Of a stretch of DNA of 64,000 bases, positions 44,330 through 54,532 are shown piece by piece (the stretch's first letter is position 1; each line of letters opens with the position of its first letter). This DNA comes from Caprimulgus europaeus (lineage: Eukaryota; Chordata; Aves; Caprimulgiformes; Caprimulgidae). The DNA lies in assembly GCA_907165065.1 (NCBI GenBank), contig OU015524.1:125205760-125269759 (forward strand), read 5' to 3'. The position numbers and the translations under genes were made by a program. The notes under the pieces were generated by a model. That model did not search any database and was not told the DNA's origin. It saw nothing but the letters and a program-made list of their open reading frames with translations.

Positions 44330-44640
44330 GTTCCCGATGAGCACAGCACTCCATGAGCTGCCCCCAGCAAGAGGATCTCCCCCATCCCCCCTCAGCACTC
44401 CACTGCACATCCCAGAGGAGACTTCTTTGTTTTCTTTCCTTTTGTTTTCCTCAGGCCCCTGTGAGGAGGAGCTGTTAGTAACCAGAGAACATCAATTACA
44501 CTTGCAGTTGCCCACAGGGATATGTTTATCAGTCCCTTTGTCCTTCTCTGGCTGTTTCCCTCCAGGGATAACAGAACCCAGGGTGCAGACTCCACACTCC
44601 CTTGGTAGCTGTTTGTAGGTCTCACTCAGACACGTTCACA
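44330..44640 (-). repeat. Duplicated segment Y, copy 1, possible ERV env-leader remnant
   Basis: Over 85% similar by eye to 45680-45960 (shared CATCCCAGAGGAGACTTCTT and CAGGGATAACAGA). The minus strand of both reads through a GLINISLW and VLWLLTAP segment that looks like a hydrophobic leader. An env-like origin is only suggested by the nearby minus-strand gag-pro pieces. Confidence 0.4.
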
Positions 44641-44662
44641 CTTTTTCTCATGTAAACAAGCA

Positions 44663-44870
44663 GTCTTCAGGCTTTATTAAGTGTACTTGAGCAGTTGGGT
44701 ATTTGTTCTAAACGTTTAAAAAGAGGGGCAACCAGATATTACAGGTTTTTTTTTCCAAAGTGCTTTATTTCTGTCAGGCTTTCAGTGGCAGATCTCCCTG
44801 GCAGTTCAGTAGCGTATTTCTGGGGCAGTGCAGCTGGCCAGATGTCCCTCCTGAGTATGTAACCAAAAGG
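44663..44870 (+). repeat. Duplicated module W, copy 2
   Basis: Same landmark order as 34672-34920, including GTAGCGTATTTCTGGGGCAG. Confidence 0.85.
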
Positions 44871-45048
44871 ACCCCTCATAACTTCATGGTATCAGTTCAC
44901 AGCTGTGCAAGTTAAATTAATGCCAAAGGCAAAGGAAATACTGTCATAGTGTAAGTATTTTCATTGGATGTGTATAAACATACCCACACCTTTTTAGTAT
45001 ACAGTGAATTTCTGAGATTTATTATTTGTTTTTTATTTTCCTTTCTAG

Positions 45049-45132
45049 AAAGTTTTACACTTCATGTCCAGTTTTAGTGACCAGCTGAGCAAGATGTGCA
45101 GCAGGAGGGCAAGGGCTGTCGCTCAGGAAAAC
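45049..45132 (+). CDS. Possible exon-like segment, 84 nt
   Basis: Acceptor TTTCCTTTCTAG and a weak donor GTAATC bound 28 open codons (SSFSDQLSKMCSRRARAVAQ). A diverged relative with GAGCAAGATGTGCAGC is at 52807, where the frame is not kept. It may be a decayed duplicated segment rather than an exon. Confidence 0.2.
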
Positions 45133-45679
45133 GTAATCACTTATTTTGCTGTGAAACTCAGCCCTACTTTTATTTTACTGTGAAATTTGTTGTTTTCCTC
45201 AACTTCCATGATTCTTCCCCCCAAAAACTAAGTATTTCTCACCCCCTTCAACCCACGGTGGTTTTTCCCTGTGAGAAATGAGCAGTCGGTCACTTGAAAG
45301 GACTCTGGCCAGACTCTTCAGTGAAGCGCTTTCATTACATTCTTGCACGAGCTGGTGTCCTGAGCAGCAGGCACACACCGTCAGAGCAACACACCAATTT
45401 TTATAGCCTCTTCCTGGCCACAGAATCCCTCCCTTATTTCCCTCTTGGTGAGGTACTTTAAGGTTTACAGCCTCTCCGATACGCCTATGAGGTCCCGCGT
45501 AGTTTAAATTTCCTGCTGCTCTATTTTCATGTTGCACCCCCTTTTTATTGTTTTTGCCCCCTTTTTATAATGAGATGCTGGGCAGTTACTCAGCAGCACA
45601 TCCTTTTTTTTCTCCAGCCACAGGTCTTTCTTAGTTCCTGCCAAGTTATCCTTACCTTGCAGGAGCTGAGCCCCCCTAG

Positions 45680-45960
45680 CTGCAAAGACAACATGATCAT
45701 TTCTCAGATCAGCACTCCAATGCACATCCCAGAGGAGACTTCTTCTTTTAATCTTCTTTTTTGTTTTCCTCAGGCCCCTGGGAGGAGGAGCTGTTAGTAA
45801 CCAGAGAACATCCATTACACTTGCAATTACCCACAGTGATATGTTTATCAGTCCCTTTGTCCTTCTCTGGCTGTTTCCCTCCAGGGATAACAGAGCTCTG
45901 GATCCAGGCTCCACACTCCCTTGGTAGGTGCCTGTAGGTCTCACTCACACACATTCAAAC
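45680..45960 (-). repeat. Duplicated segment Y, copy 2
   Basis: Partner of 44330-44640. The minus-strand open frame continues to 45504 (146 codons) with no recognised domain. Confidence 0.4.
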
Positions 45961-46544
45961 AATTTCTGCTATCAAGTTAAACAAACAGAAGAATCTGTTT
46001 GGCAGCAATCACCGGGAGTGCTCTTTCTCTGAGTGATGCCTGGTGGGGGGGCTGATCTGCTGTACTGTAATTTGGTGCCTCAGCTGTCAGTTTGACTCTT
46101 TGAGAGTTAGGAGAGCCAGGATATGAGGGGCAGCCCTAATTTTTTATATTTTTTTAATTGAAAGGCAGATAATGCCTGACTATTTTTTCTAGATGTGTGC
46201 ACAAAAAGACATTCTTAAGATGCAATAATGTCAAGCATTTGTGCTTTTCTTTTCAAGCGGTTAGCAAAGTGTACAGGTTGGTTACCACTGGGTGCATGTC
46301 TTGCACTATGGAACTTATAGCCCTTTAGTCTTGCACCAACTGGTATTGTTTGCTTCCTGATTTCTGTACAGGCAGGACTGGAGCATTGCACTGGGATTCA
46401 CATTCCACTAATAGTTTATATTTAATTTTTTTTTTTAATTTTTTAATCTTTCTCTGGTTTTTAATTTTAGACAGTATTGTTTTTGCCTTACCAGAATTGC
46501 TCACTTTTTAAAAATTTAGTATTAGTAATTCTGCTTCTCTGTTC
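45961..46544. other. Unassigned T-rich sequence
   Basis: Nothing recognised apart from poly-T runs near 46430-46450. The right edge may be decayed pol of the adjacent minus-strand ERV. Confidence 0.35.
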
Positions 46545-47366
46545 TTAAAGGTTATCTGTGCATTTAATTTGCTTAATAGATCCTTTCCCATCGAGGGTAT
46601 TGAAAATATGAAAATCGATGGGTCACTCATTGTTTCCCAAACTCAAATTTTATGGGTTGCAAAAAGGGCCGATTCTTTTGCTTCCCTGTAGCACCAAGAA
46701 CACTTGGAGTTCCCTGACCAAAATTTCCTTTGCAAGAATTAAGTCCGGAATGAGCGGCTCCTGTATCAACTGAAAATTCCACTTCATCAGTGGATGTCGT
46801 TATGTTAATGGCACGTAGAGCTGTGTCCAGTTGGAGGACATTCCTTTTTCCAATTCCTTTTTTTTTTTTTTGTAAATTCTACACTAATTTGGTGGTTTTT
46901 GTTTTTTTTTTTTTTGAGGGGGATGTGTGAAAGGAAAGGGGATTTTCCTGTTGCCCTCCTCTTCCTCTGCAAGCTCCTCCAGAAACCTCTGTTAAAGTGC
47001 CAATTAATCTTCTGTCTCTCAGATTTTTTCTTTTTTTTTTTTCTCCCTTCGGGATTGCCACATTTCTTTTTCTTTTTTCCCTGTTGTTAAAACCCATTTA
47101 TGCCATTTTTGACATTTTTGCAAATCCCTGGAGTCTGCTTCCTTTAATTTTGAAGTTTCTTTCTAATACCCAGAGCCGATTGCTCCCCAAAACATAGATG
47201 CCAATGGAACAGGCTCCTTTGGCTTTTCGGGATTTAAATGAGTATATTTTCTAGCAGTGACCTTTAGCTGCTCTACCAAGGCAGACAGGGATTCATTTGA
47301 TTCTGGTTTAATTTCATAGAATTTAGACCAATGAACGGCTTTTGGCATTGCATGTCTTGTACCAAA
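46545..47366 (-). mobile_element. Endogenous retrovirus fragment, gammaretrovirus-like gag-pro, copy 2
   Basis: Minus-strand order: capsid (47163-47366), basic nucleocapsid region, protease with DTGA, then a protease C-terminal part with KDLLSKLNAQ-like sequence near 46548-46600. It extends further into pro than copy 1 (41120-41974), but its gag is cut at 47366, where it joins the 264-bp satellite. Frameshifts break all frames. Confidence 0.75.
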
Positions 47367-48790
47367 CTTTTCAATGCTGCTTTGCACTGCCTGTCCTTCA
47401 GTGCATCTTTTTCAGTGACAGGGCGGCAGCCACCCCTCGGCACAGCTTTTATTCAAGCCTCACGCTCCCTTTCACCCGGTGCAGTACTTTTTATTACCCC
47501 CTCACATCTCCCACCCCTCGGTGCAGCCTGGCCAGGCAGTGGCCATCCCTCGGGGCAGCTCTTTTAGTGCCACTGTTTCCCACTTCCCCCTTGGCAGATC
47601 TTTTATTCACGTCTCGCTCCCCGTTGGAGCAGCTTTTAATGCCACTTTGCTCCGCCTGTCCCTCAGTGCAGCTCTTTCAGTGACAGGGCAGCGGCCACCT
47701 ATTGAGTCTGCTTTTATTCACACCTCACACTCCCTTCCCCCAGTGCAGTACTTTTTATTACTCCCTCACATCTCCCGCCCCTCGGTGCAGCCTGGCTGGG
47801 CAGTGGCCGTCCCTCGGTGCAGCTCTTTTAGTGCCACTGCCTCCCACTGCCACCTTGGCAGCTCTTTTATTCATGTCCCACTCCCTTTCTGTGCACTTTT
47901 CAATGCTGCTTTGCTCTGCCTGTCCTTCAGTGCATCTTTTTCAGTGACAGGGCGGCAGCCACCCCTCAGCACAGCTTTTATTCAAGCCTCACGCTCCCTT
48001 TCACCCGGTGCGGTATTTTTATTACCCCCTCACATCTCCCGCCCCTTGGCACAGCCTGGCCAGGCAGTGGTGGTCCCTCGGTGCAGCTCTTTTAGTGCTA
48101 CTGCTTCCCACTTCCCCCTTGGCAGCTCTTTTATTCATATCTTGCTCTCCTCCGGTGCAGCTTTCAATGCCACTTTGCTCTGCCTGTCCCTCGGTGCAGC
48201 TCTTTCAGTGACAGCGTGGCGGCCACCTATTGAGTCTGCTTTTATTCAAGCCTCACGCTCCCCTTCCCGCGGTGCAGTACTTTTTATTACTCCCTCACAT
48301 CTCCCACCCCTCGGTGCAGCCCAGCCAGGCAGCAGCGGTCCCTCGGTGCAGCTCTTTTAGTGCCACCTCAACTTTCCCTCACTGAATCTCTTGCAGGGAC
48401 ATGGACAGCAACCAACCCCCAGTGCAGCTCCAATTTTTTCCACACCTCACCCTCTCTCTCAGTGACTCAAGGCAGCGGCCACCCCTCGTTTCAGCTCTTT
48501 CTGTGACACGGGCAGTGACAATGCTACCAGGTACAACTCTTTTATTCCCACCTCACATCTCCCGTGCCTCGTTTCATTTTTTTTTTTTATTGCCCCCTCT
48601 CATACCTCCCACCTTTCCGGTGCAGCTTTCAATGCAGCTTTGCTCCGCCTGTCCCTTGGTGCAGCTCTTTCAGTGACAGGGCAGCAGACACCCCTCAGTG
48701 CAGCTTTTGTGCCCCATCACATCTCCTGCCCTTCAGTGTAGCCTGGCCTGGTGGTGGCGGCAGTCCCTTGCTGCAGCTCTTTTAGTGCCG
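47367..48790 (+). repeat. Satellite of about 264-bp period
   Basis: CTCACATCTCCC recurs at about 47501, 47765, 48029, 48294 and 48552. Sub-repeats of GGTGCAGCTCTTTTAGTGCC type recur inside each unit. As 264 is divisible by three, one plus frame stays open for 293 codons (47479-48360); no protein family is recognised. Confidence 0.9.
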
Positions 48791-49211
48791 CGTCACCCAG
48801 CAGGTAATGGCACCTTCCTCCCGCCACCCAGCTGTGACCAGCTTTTCCGCTGACCCCTTCCTGGAGTGGGTCTTAAAAGAGCCTTTGAGTTCCACTTTTA
48901 CTGCTCCATCCACTGTTCATAACATTCGCCCTCACCCGTCATAGGACCCCATCATTCTCCTTCCACTGTCATTGCCACAGCTTTTTTCTGTGGTCTTCCC
49001 CACTTCGTCTTCCCACCTCTCACCAGCTGCCCTCCCGTGCTGCCCACCTCCCTACATTCGCTCCTTACCAACACACCCCACACGGAACAAACCAAGGACA
49101 CCAGATCCTGTCACCCACTGCAAGAGCCCTTTGCTGAGCAAATCACCAACCGCCGCCTTCAATTGGCTGCGATTCCACATGACATTGTGTCCCTCAGTGG
49201 CAAGCGACTAA
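48791..49211. other. Unassigned sequence between satellite and TATA promoter
   Basis: Pyrimidine-rich with no repeat recognised. Confidence 0.4.
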
Positions 49212-49364
49212 TTAGTGAGAGCAAAAGACGCACCTCTGACGCACTGTGGAGAAGCAAACAGTGTAGAGGATGAGATCTGACAGCGGCAGCCGCCCGCGCT
49301 TCTTCATCAAGGGTGCTGTTGCCTTGGAAGTTGATGGCTGCGGCGCGGCTTCACCCCACGGCAT
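49212..49364 (-). CDS. Small ORF (50 aa) downstream of a TATA promoter
   Basis: The minus strand reads ACC-ATG-CCG, then MPWGEAAPQP, a KKRGRLPLSD segment and a Cys-containing end, stopping at TAA (49212-49214). It starts about 65 bases below the expected start site of the TATA box at 49457-49464. Not recognised. It may be a 5' UTR ORF or noncoding; note a possible acceptor TTCTCCACAG inside it. Confidence 0.3.
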   Translation of the reverse strand: MPWGEAAPQPSTSKATAPLMKKRGRLPLSDLILYTVCFSTVRQRCVFCSH

Positions 49365-49456
49365 GGTAGGCCGGAGGCTTCGAGGCGCTGCTCCCGCTCC
49401 GTTCCTGCTCCCTCAGCTGCGGCCACCGACTGCGCCGCGGCGCCCCCTGCCGGCCC

Positions 49457-49464
49457 CTTATATA
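49457..49464 (-). promoter_or_regulatory. TATA box, minus strand
   Basis: GAGCTATATAAGGGGCC on the minus strand, within a CpG-rich block (49270-49600). It is a textbook TATA context with GC-rich flanks, pointing left. Confidence 0.6.
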
Positions 49465-49834
49465 GCTCCGAGCCGGACCAAATCGAGGCAACGTTTCCCA
49501 CGCGCAGCGCCCCCTCTCGGGCGGGCGCAACCGAGTCAACCTCCGCGCGCCTCTGCTCCTCCCTGCTGCCTGCCGGCGCCAAAATGAGCTTTTTCGCCCC
49601 TAAAAAAACCGTTCCCCTGGGAAAAGTGCCAGAGCTGGTTTCACCCCTTCACCATGGCTGTTTATGTCCCTGCAGACAGGCCCTAAAGAAACCATGTTAA
49701 ATAAAATCCTAAAATGCTAAATAAGGCCCCAGAAAGTCATGTGGGTATCAAACATGCTCGACCTAAAGCAGTGCAGCTGCATGAGCTGTTTATAAATCAA
49801 AAGTAAAACTTAATAACGTTTAAAAAAAAAAAAT

Positions 49835-50315
49835 TCATGTTTGTATATTTATACATAACAGAAATACACAGAAATGACAATTTCTGGTTAAATATTATCG
49901 AATGCACTTGTGGCTTCTCCATTTGCTGCTGAGGCTTCTTGCAGGCTAAGATCCCCTGTGGAAATGGCTGATAAATACTTGAAACAATGAAGAATTAATT
50001 AAACACAAATTTTACCACTTGAAAACTCAATTAAAGGTGTATTCTAGGCATTTCCTGGAAAAAAAACGTGTTTTTTTTAAAGAACGTATGTTTTCTTTTA
50101 TTTTTTTCTTTTGTTCTGCCTGGAGAGCAGCTACCAGAGATGAAACTTTCAGGTCGATTTTGGGTTGGTTCCTCCTGTTTTGCTTTATCTGGTTTCTTCA
50201 GGCTCTGCCCCGTCACCGCCCTTGCGGCCACCAGGTGAGTGGGAATGGAGGCAGCGGGGCTCATAAACGCCACCTCCTATTGGTCGAGGGATGCGCTGAG
50301 GCTTCCTATTGGCTG
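49835..50315 (+). repeat. Duplicated CCAAT promoter module, copy C
   Basis: Shares the ATACATAACAGAAATACACA and TCCTCCTGTTTTGCTTTATC landmarks with A. ATTGG at 50279-50283 and 50308-50312. It breaks off from the family right after the second CCAAT box and continues into a different CpG-rich first-exon region. Confidence 0.85.
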
Positions 50316-50459
50316 CCCTGGCCCCCGCCTCACCGCCCCAGGGCTCCGCACGGCCGTTCTGAGGGAGGATGAGTCGGCGCGTGCGCGGGGCGGGGCCGTC
50401 TACCCCCGCCGCTCCCTCTGTGCCGGGGGCGCCGCTCGCGGTTTCCGGGCAGCAGCGGC
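50313..50459 (+). promoter_or_regulatory. CpG-rich promoter-like region following CCAAT pair C
   Basis: Contains an NRF1/GC-box-like CGCGTGCGCGGGGCGGGG near 50376 and CGGTTTCCGGGCAGCAGCGG just before an ATG. Together with the upstream CCAAT pair it looks like a working TATA-less promoter. Confidence 0.5.
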
Positions 50460-50492
50460 ATGGCCGGGCCGGGCTCCTCTGGCGGGGCCCAG
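50460..50492 (+). CDS. Candidate first coding exon, MAGPGSSGGAQ
   Basis: A strong Kozak context (AGCGGCATGG) and donor GTGAGG bound 11 codons, phase 0. It can be joined in frame to 50990. Product not recognised. Confidence 0.45.
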
Positions 50493-50989
50493 GTGAGGTG
50501 CGGGGGGGGGAGGCTCGGGTCGGGAAGCGGGGAAAGGGTTGACGGCCCCGGCTCCGGTTCCGCGGAGGTGTCGGGGCGGAGGCGGGCGGGCGACTGCCGG
50601 GAGGTACGCCGAGGAGCCGGCGCGGCTAGGGGCGCCGGGGAGCAAAGCGGCGGGCCCGCTCCGCCGGTCCCCCCAGCCGGTTCCCAAGCACCGCCCTCTC
50701 TGCATAGCGGGGCGGGGGGGTGTGGGCGTCTCCGTCCCGTTCGTGAGGGCTGAAGTGAGGAGGGGGTTCCCCCGTCTCTCCAGGGGCGACCTCGCTGCGG
50801 CGGCGGGGAGGGGGAGTGCGGGCGATGCGTTTCCTCGGTGCCTGGCAAAGGGGAGAGAAACGGTTTGGTCCGAGCTCCCGGGGTGCGCGGCCCGACCCTG
50901 CGCGGCCCCTCTGGCCGGATCCTCCCCTGTCTTTTCACCATGGGCTGCGTGTGACAAACGGCTCCATTTTTTGCCTCCTTTTTTCCCAG

Positions 50990-51100
50990 CGTCACCTTCT
51001 GCGTCACGTGAAGAAAGAAAATCCCGCGCGGTTGGTTCCACTCGCCGGTGCAGAAACGCTGATGAAAAATGGCAGTGAACAGAGCGCGTCCCGTTCCTGA
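50990..51100 (+). CDS. Candidate second exon of the 50.46-kb unit
   Basis: The acceptor TCCTTTTTTCCCAG precedes 36 open codons (RHLLRHVKKENPARLVPL, then a SEQSASRS end) and TGA at 51098-51100. With the first exon this predicts 47 aa. The exon may really continue to a GTAAGA donor at 51138, since ATTTTCATTTC plus GTAA is also present at 60260-60275. In that case this would be a short upstream ORF. Confidence 0.35.
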   Translation, partial: RHLLRHVKKENPARLVPLAGAETLMKNGSEQSASRS

Positions 51101-52020
51101 ATTGCTCCCTCGAGAGTTAGGAATATTTTCATTTCCGGTAAGAGAATGAACTTTGATCTGGGATAAATTAAGAGCCGCCTGTGACCCTCTTCAGGGTCTT
51201 GTGTTTCTCTTCTCTTCTCTTCTCTTTGTTCGTGCTCATTTTGTGGACAAGTTGGACATAGCCTTTTATTTTTCCTATGTGGTTATAACTAAAGTTTTAG
51301 TAATAGGTGGTGTCAGCATAGTGAATGTTTGAGCACCCAGATGCCAGTAGAAAGGGAATGCAGGAAACATGGTGGAAACTGATGCTTAAGTTGGATTTTT
51401 TTTTTTTTAATTAGAGTGTTGATAGCATGTTGTTCCACTGCCTAATCCCCGTTCTGTTCAGTGGAGTCTTCAGTGTAGGACTTAAAAAGGTAAAAAAGTT
51501 TGTCCTTCCAAAAAAGGACTAGTCACTCATAGGATTGAGGCATAGACTTGGAGAGTCGCTGAAGTACGTGAGATCGGAATTAAAGCCAAATTTCACTTGA
51601 TGTTGTTGCAGTTGGTCTTCACTTTCATTCATTTTGCCAGATTTTGTAGTGAGAGAGGGGAGAAACTGTTCATAAGGGTTCAGATGTTCAGAAGAAACAG
51701 ACTTTGTCTTAATGAACAAAGCTTTATGCTTTTTCAGTCTTTTAACTCTTAAAATAGAGTAGTACTTGAAAACCTTACTGAGACACTGGGGTCTGTGCTA
51801 AAAACAATCGAGGTCAAAGGAGAATCATGAACAAAACAGGACAAATCCGTGTCCCTTGACATGTTTTCCAGGCTTTTGCAAGGAGCATGAGCAGCCTTGT
51901 AACTAGTGGGAGTGAGTCATGATGTGTTTTTGGTGAGTTACAGCTTGAAAATTGTCCTTTTTCCTTAAGGTAGAGTGTGTAATTTTGACTTCAGTAGGAA
52001 AGAGATTTTCCAGAACGGAA
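51101..52020 (+). repeat. Duplicated segment Z, copy 1
   Basis: GTTAGGAATATTTTCATTTC, GTTGTTGCAGTTGGTCTTCA and AACTGTTCATAAGGGTTCAG recur at 60253, 60722 and 59741. The order of blocks differs between copies, so rearrangement followed duplication. Confidence 0.8.
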
Positions 52021-52339
52021 ATCTTACTCATTCCAAGAAGTTTCTTTTTGTGAACTTCCCATCAGAGTGGGTCTTCAGAGATGATGTACTTGGCAGTAGA
52101 ATCTTCCAATAATTGATGGCACTGCTGGGCTTTGGTTTCTCAGTTGCAACAGTGGAGATGTCACAAAAACATGTTCCCCTGCATGCTGCAGCGCAGCCAC
52201 AAGCATGAGCACATCTGCCAGTCCTTTTTGGTGGCATTAGGTGTTGCAGCACTGGGGACTCGATCCCCCTCCCCAAATAAAACCATAATTCGGTAACTGA
52301 CTTGCATTGTTGAAACTATAACTGCCAAATAGGTGTCAC

Positions 52340-52560
52340 AAACAATTTATTAGATGTATTTAAGTAGTTAGGTATTTTCTCTGAATGTTTAAAAAGAGAA
52401 GCAACGTAATATTACAGGGTTTTTTCCCAATAGTTTGACGGAGTGCTGTGACGTACTTTGTGTCTGTCTCACTTTCAATGGCACGTTTCCCTGGCAGTTC
52501 GGTAGCAACTCTCTTGTCCATTGCAGTGGCTGAATATCCCTCCTAATTATGTAACACACC
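52340..52560 (+). repeat. Duplicated module W, copy 3
   Basis: Most diverged of the three W copies (others at 34672 and 44663); it keeps TTTCCCTGGCAGTTCGGTAGC. Confidence 0.75.
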
Positions 52561-52904
52561 AAAAATCTCCAGTCAAGTTATAATTGTGTATTTTGGAGAT
52601 AGCTGTGAATTGAGACCATGGAATTATCTATACAAGTGAAATTAATGCAAAAGGAAAATCTAATTTTTTAATAGTGTAAATATTTTTATTTGATTTACAT
52701 AAAAATGCACATACCTTTTTAGCAGGAAGTTAACTACTAAGATTTCTTCTTTACTTTTTGTTTTACTCTCTCAAATTTGTATATGACTTTGGGTTTTATT
52801 TGCCAAGCGAGCAAGATGTGCAGCCACAGCAGCAGCGCAAGGGCTGTCGCTGTTGTGCTGGATCTGTCGGTGCAGACGCTGACGACGGTCCAGCCTCGTT
52901 CTGC

Positions 52905-53000
52905 AGCCTCACAGGGAGATCTCCCTGCAGCAGTGCTGTAAGGAAGGGAGTGGACACTTTCCAACACCAGCAAGAGTGTTTGCTTTTGTGCTCAGAATGC
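52905..53000 (+). repeat. Isolated copy of the CCAAT-module tail, without the LTR
   Basis: GTGCTGTAAGGAAGGGAGTG and CAGCAAGAGTGTTTGCTT-type landmarks match 37045-37112 and 63835-63904. Here GCTCAGAATG continues into unrelated sequence, with no LTR-like insertion. Confidence 0.7.
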
Positions 53001-53590
53001 GTTGAAAATCTTGATGGTTAGACTTAATATGAAGTGTTCAGATGGCTCAGGCTTTTAAAGGATGTGCGTTGCATTTTCAGCTGACCTGTTTACCTAGACT
53101 GCTCCTCTAGCTCAGCTGCTGTCCTGTCCCTTCTTCTGTCTGAATTCCTCTACTATCTTCTGCATTATTTTTTTTAATATGCTGAAATATAATTTGGGAT
53201 TTTTGTATTTTCAGATGTGCTGTTGTAAGCCTCTCCATAGCTGGCAGCAGGTCAGACTGCCAGCGTGCAGCGCAGGGTCCGTACGCGTCACCAGCAGCGC
53301 GGTGCGGCTGCGTAGCGCACGAGTGAGCCAGGCTACGTGTCTAGGGAGCCTGGTCTTGTCAGAGCTGTAAGACACCCGTGTGTCCTCTTAGGTAAAGGAC
53401 AACCAGGCAACTGGAGTTACAGAAGAGGAAGGGAGGGGAGAAAGCGAAAGAAGTGTCTGAACTGGCAAATTCTCCTGGCAGCACTGAGAGCGAGAGCTGC
53501 GGTGAGTCTCGGGGCCTTGGTGCCCGTCTTGTGTGTCCTGGTCCCTCCCTGCCTCTCCCCTGGCCGGCTCTTTCTCGCATAATTTTTTTT
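53001..53590. other. Unassigned sequence
   Basis: No family recognised. Open frames on both strands from 53337 onward reach into the C/T-rich satellite and are composition effects. Confidence 0.4.
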
Positions 53591-54532
53591 CTGTGTTTTG
53601 GTGATGGTTTTGGGGGTTTTTTTGTTTGGTTGTTTTTTTGTTATTCCCCCGTGCTTCCTTTCTACATCTTGTTCTGTGTGGAGCTTTATCCCCATCATTT
53701 AGTTTTTCCTTCTCTCTGCCCTGTAGCCCATGGCTGCTTTTTCCTTCTCCATCTCTCTCTGTCCAGCTCCTGGCCACTATTTCTTCGTTCTTCCCTCTCT
53801 GTTTTTCAAAATTTTGTCTCTTTACCTAGTAGCTCTTTGCTGTTTTTCTTCCCCTGTCTCGGTTTGTCTGGCTCCCTGTCCCTCTTTCTTCATTCCTCCC
53901 TCTCTGCTGCATCACCTGTAGCTTCTTTCCTTTCTCCCTCCCTCTCTGTCCATCTCACCGTCCCCATTATTAAACTTTCCTTCTCTGCTGGGTAGCCCCC
54001 CGTAGTATATTTTTTTTCTCTGTCTTTCTTTCCAACTGCTCGTCTCTAATTTTTAATTCTTTCCTCTCTCTCTGGAAGCGTGTCAGGACTTTTCCTCTTC
54101 TCAGTCACTCTGTTCAGCTCCCCATACTTGTGTTTTAACTCTTCCCTTGCTGCCGTGCGGCCTGTTGCTCTCTCCCCTTTCTCCATCTCTCTCTGTGTGG
54201 TTCCCAGTCCCTTCCTGTGTTGGAGCCCATTGTGGTTTTTTCTTTTTCTGTTTCTCTCTGGTATTTTTCAGTGTCATCTTTCTCCATCTCTCTCTCTGGC
54301 TCTGGATACCAAGTTTTTTATTCCTCCTTCCCTTCTCTGTAGCCCATCTTCCCCCCGCCGCCTCTGGCTCACTGGTCCTGTGTTTTAATTCCCGCATCCC
54401 TGACCTCTGGCTGTTGCTGCACTTCCTGTGTGTGTGTCATGCTGCATGCGGGTCTTTGTCCCTATCTTTTCATTCCTGCCTCTTCTCCCTGTAGCCCATT
54501 GCTGTCATTTTCTTTCACTGTCTCTCTGTTTG
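53591..54532. repeat. C/T-rich satellite of about 85-90-bp period, block 2
   Basis: Same family as 31.1-32.8 kb, with CTCTGCCCTGTAGCCCATGG, TCCATCTCTCTCTGTCCAGC and CTATTTCTTCGTTCTTCCC landmarks. It abuts the 52-bp satellite. Confidence 0.8.
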
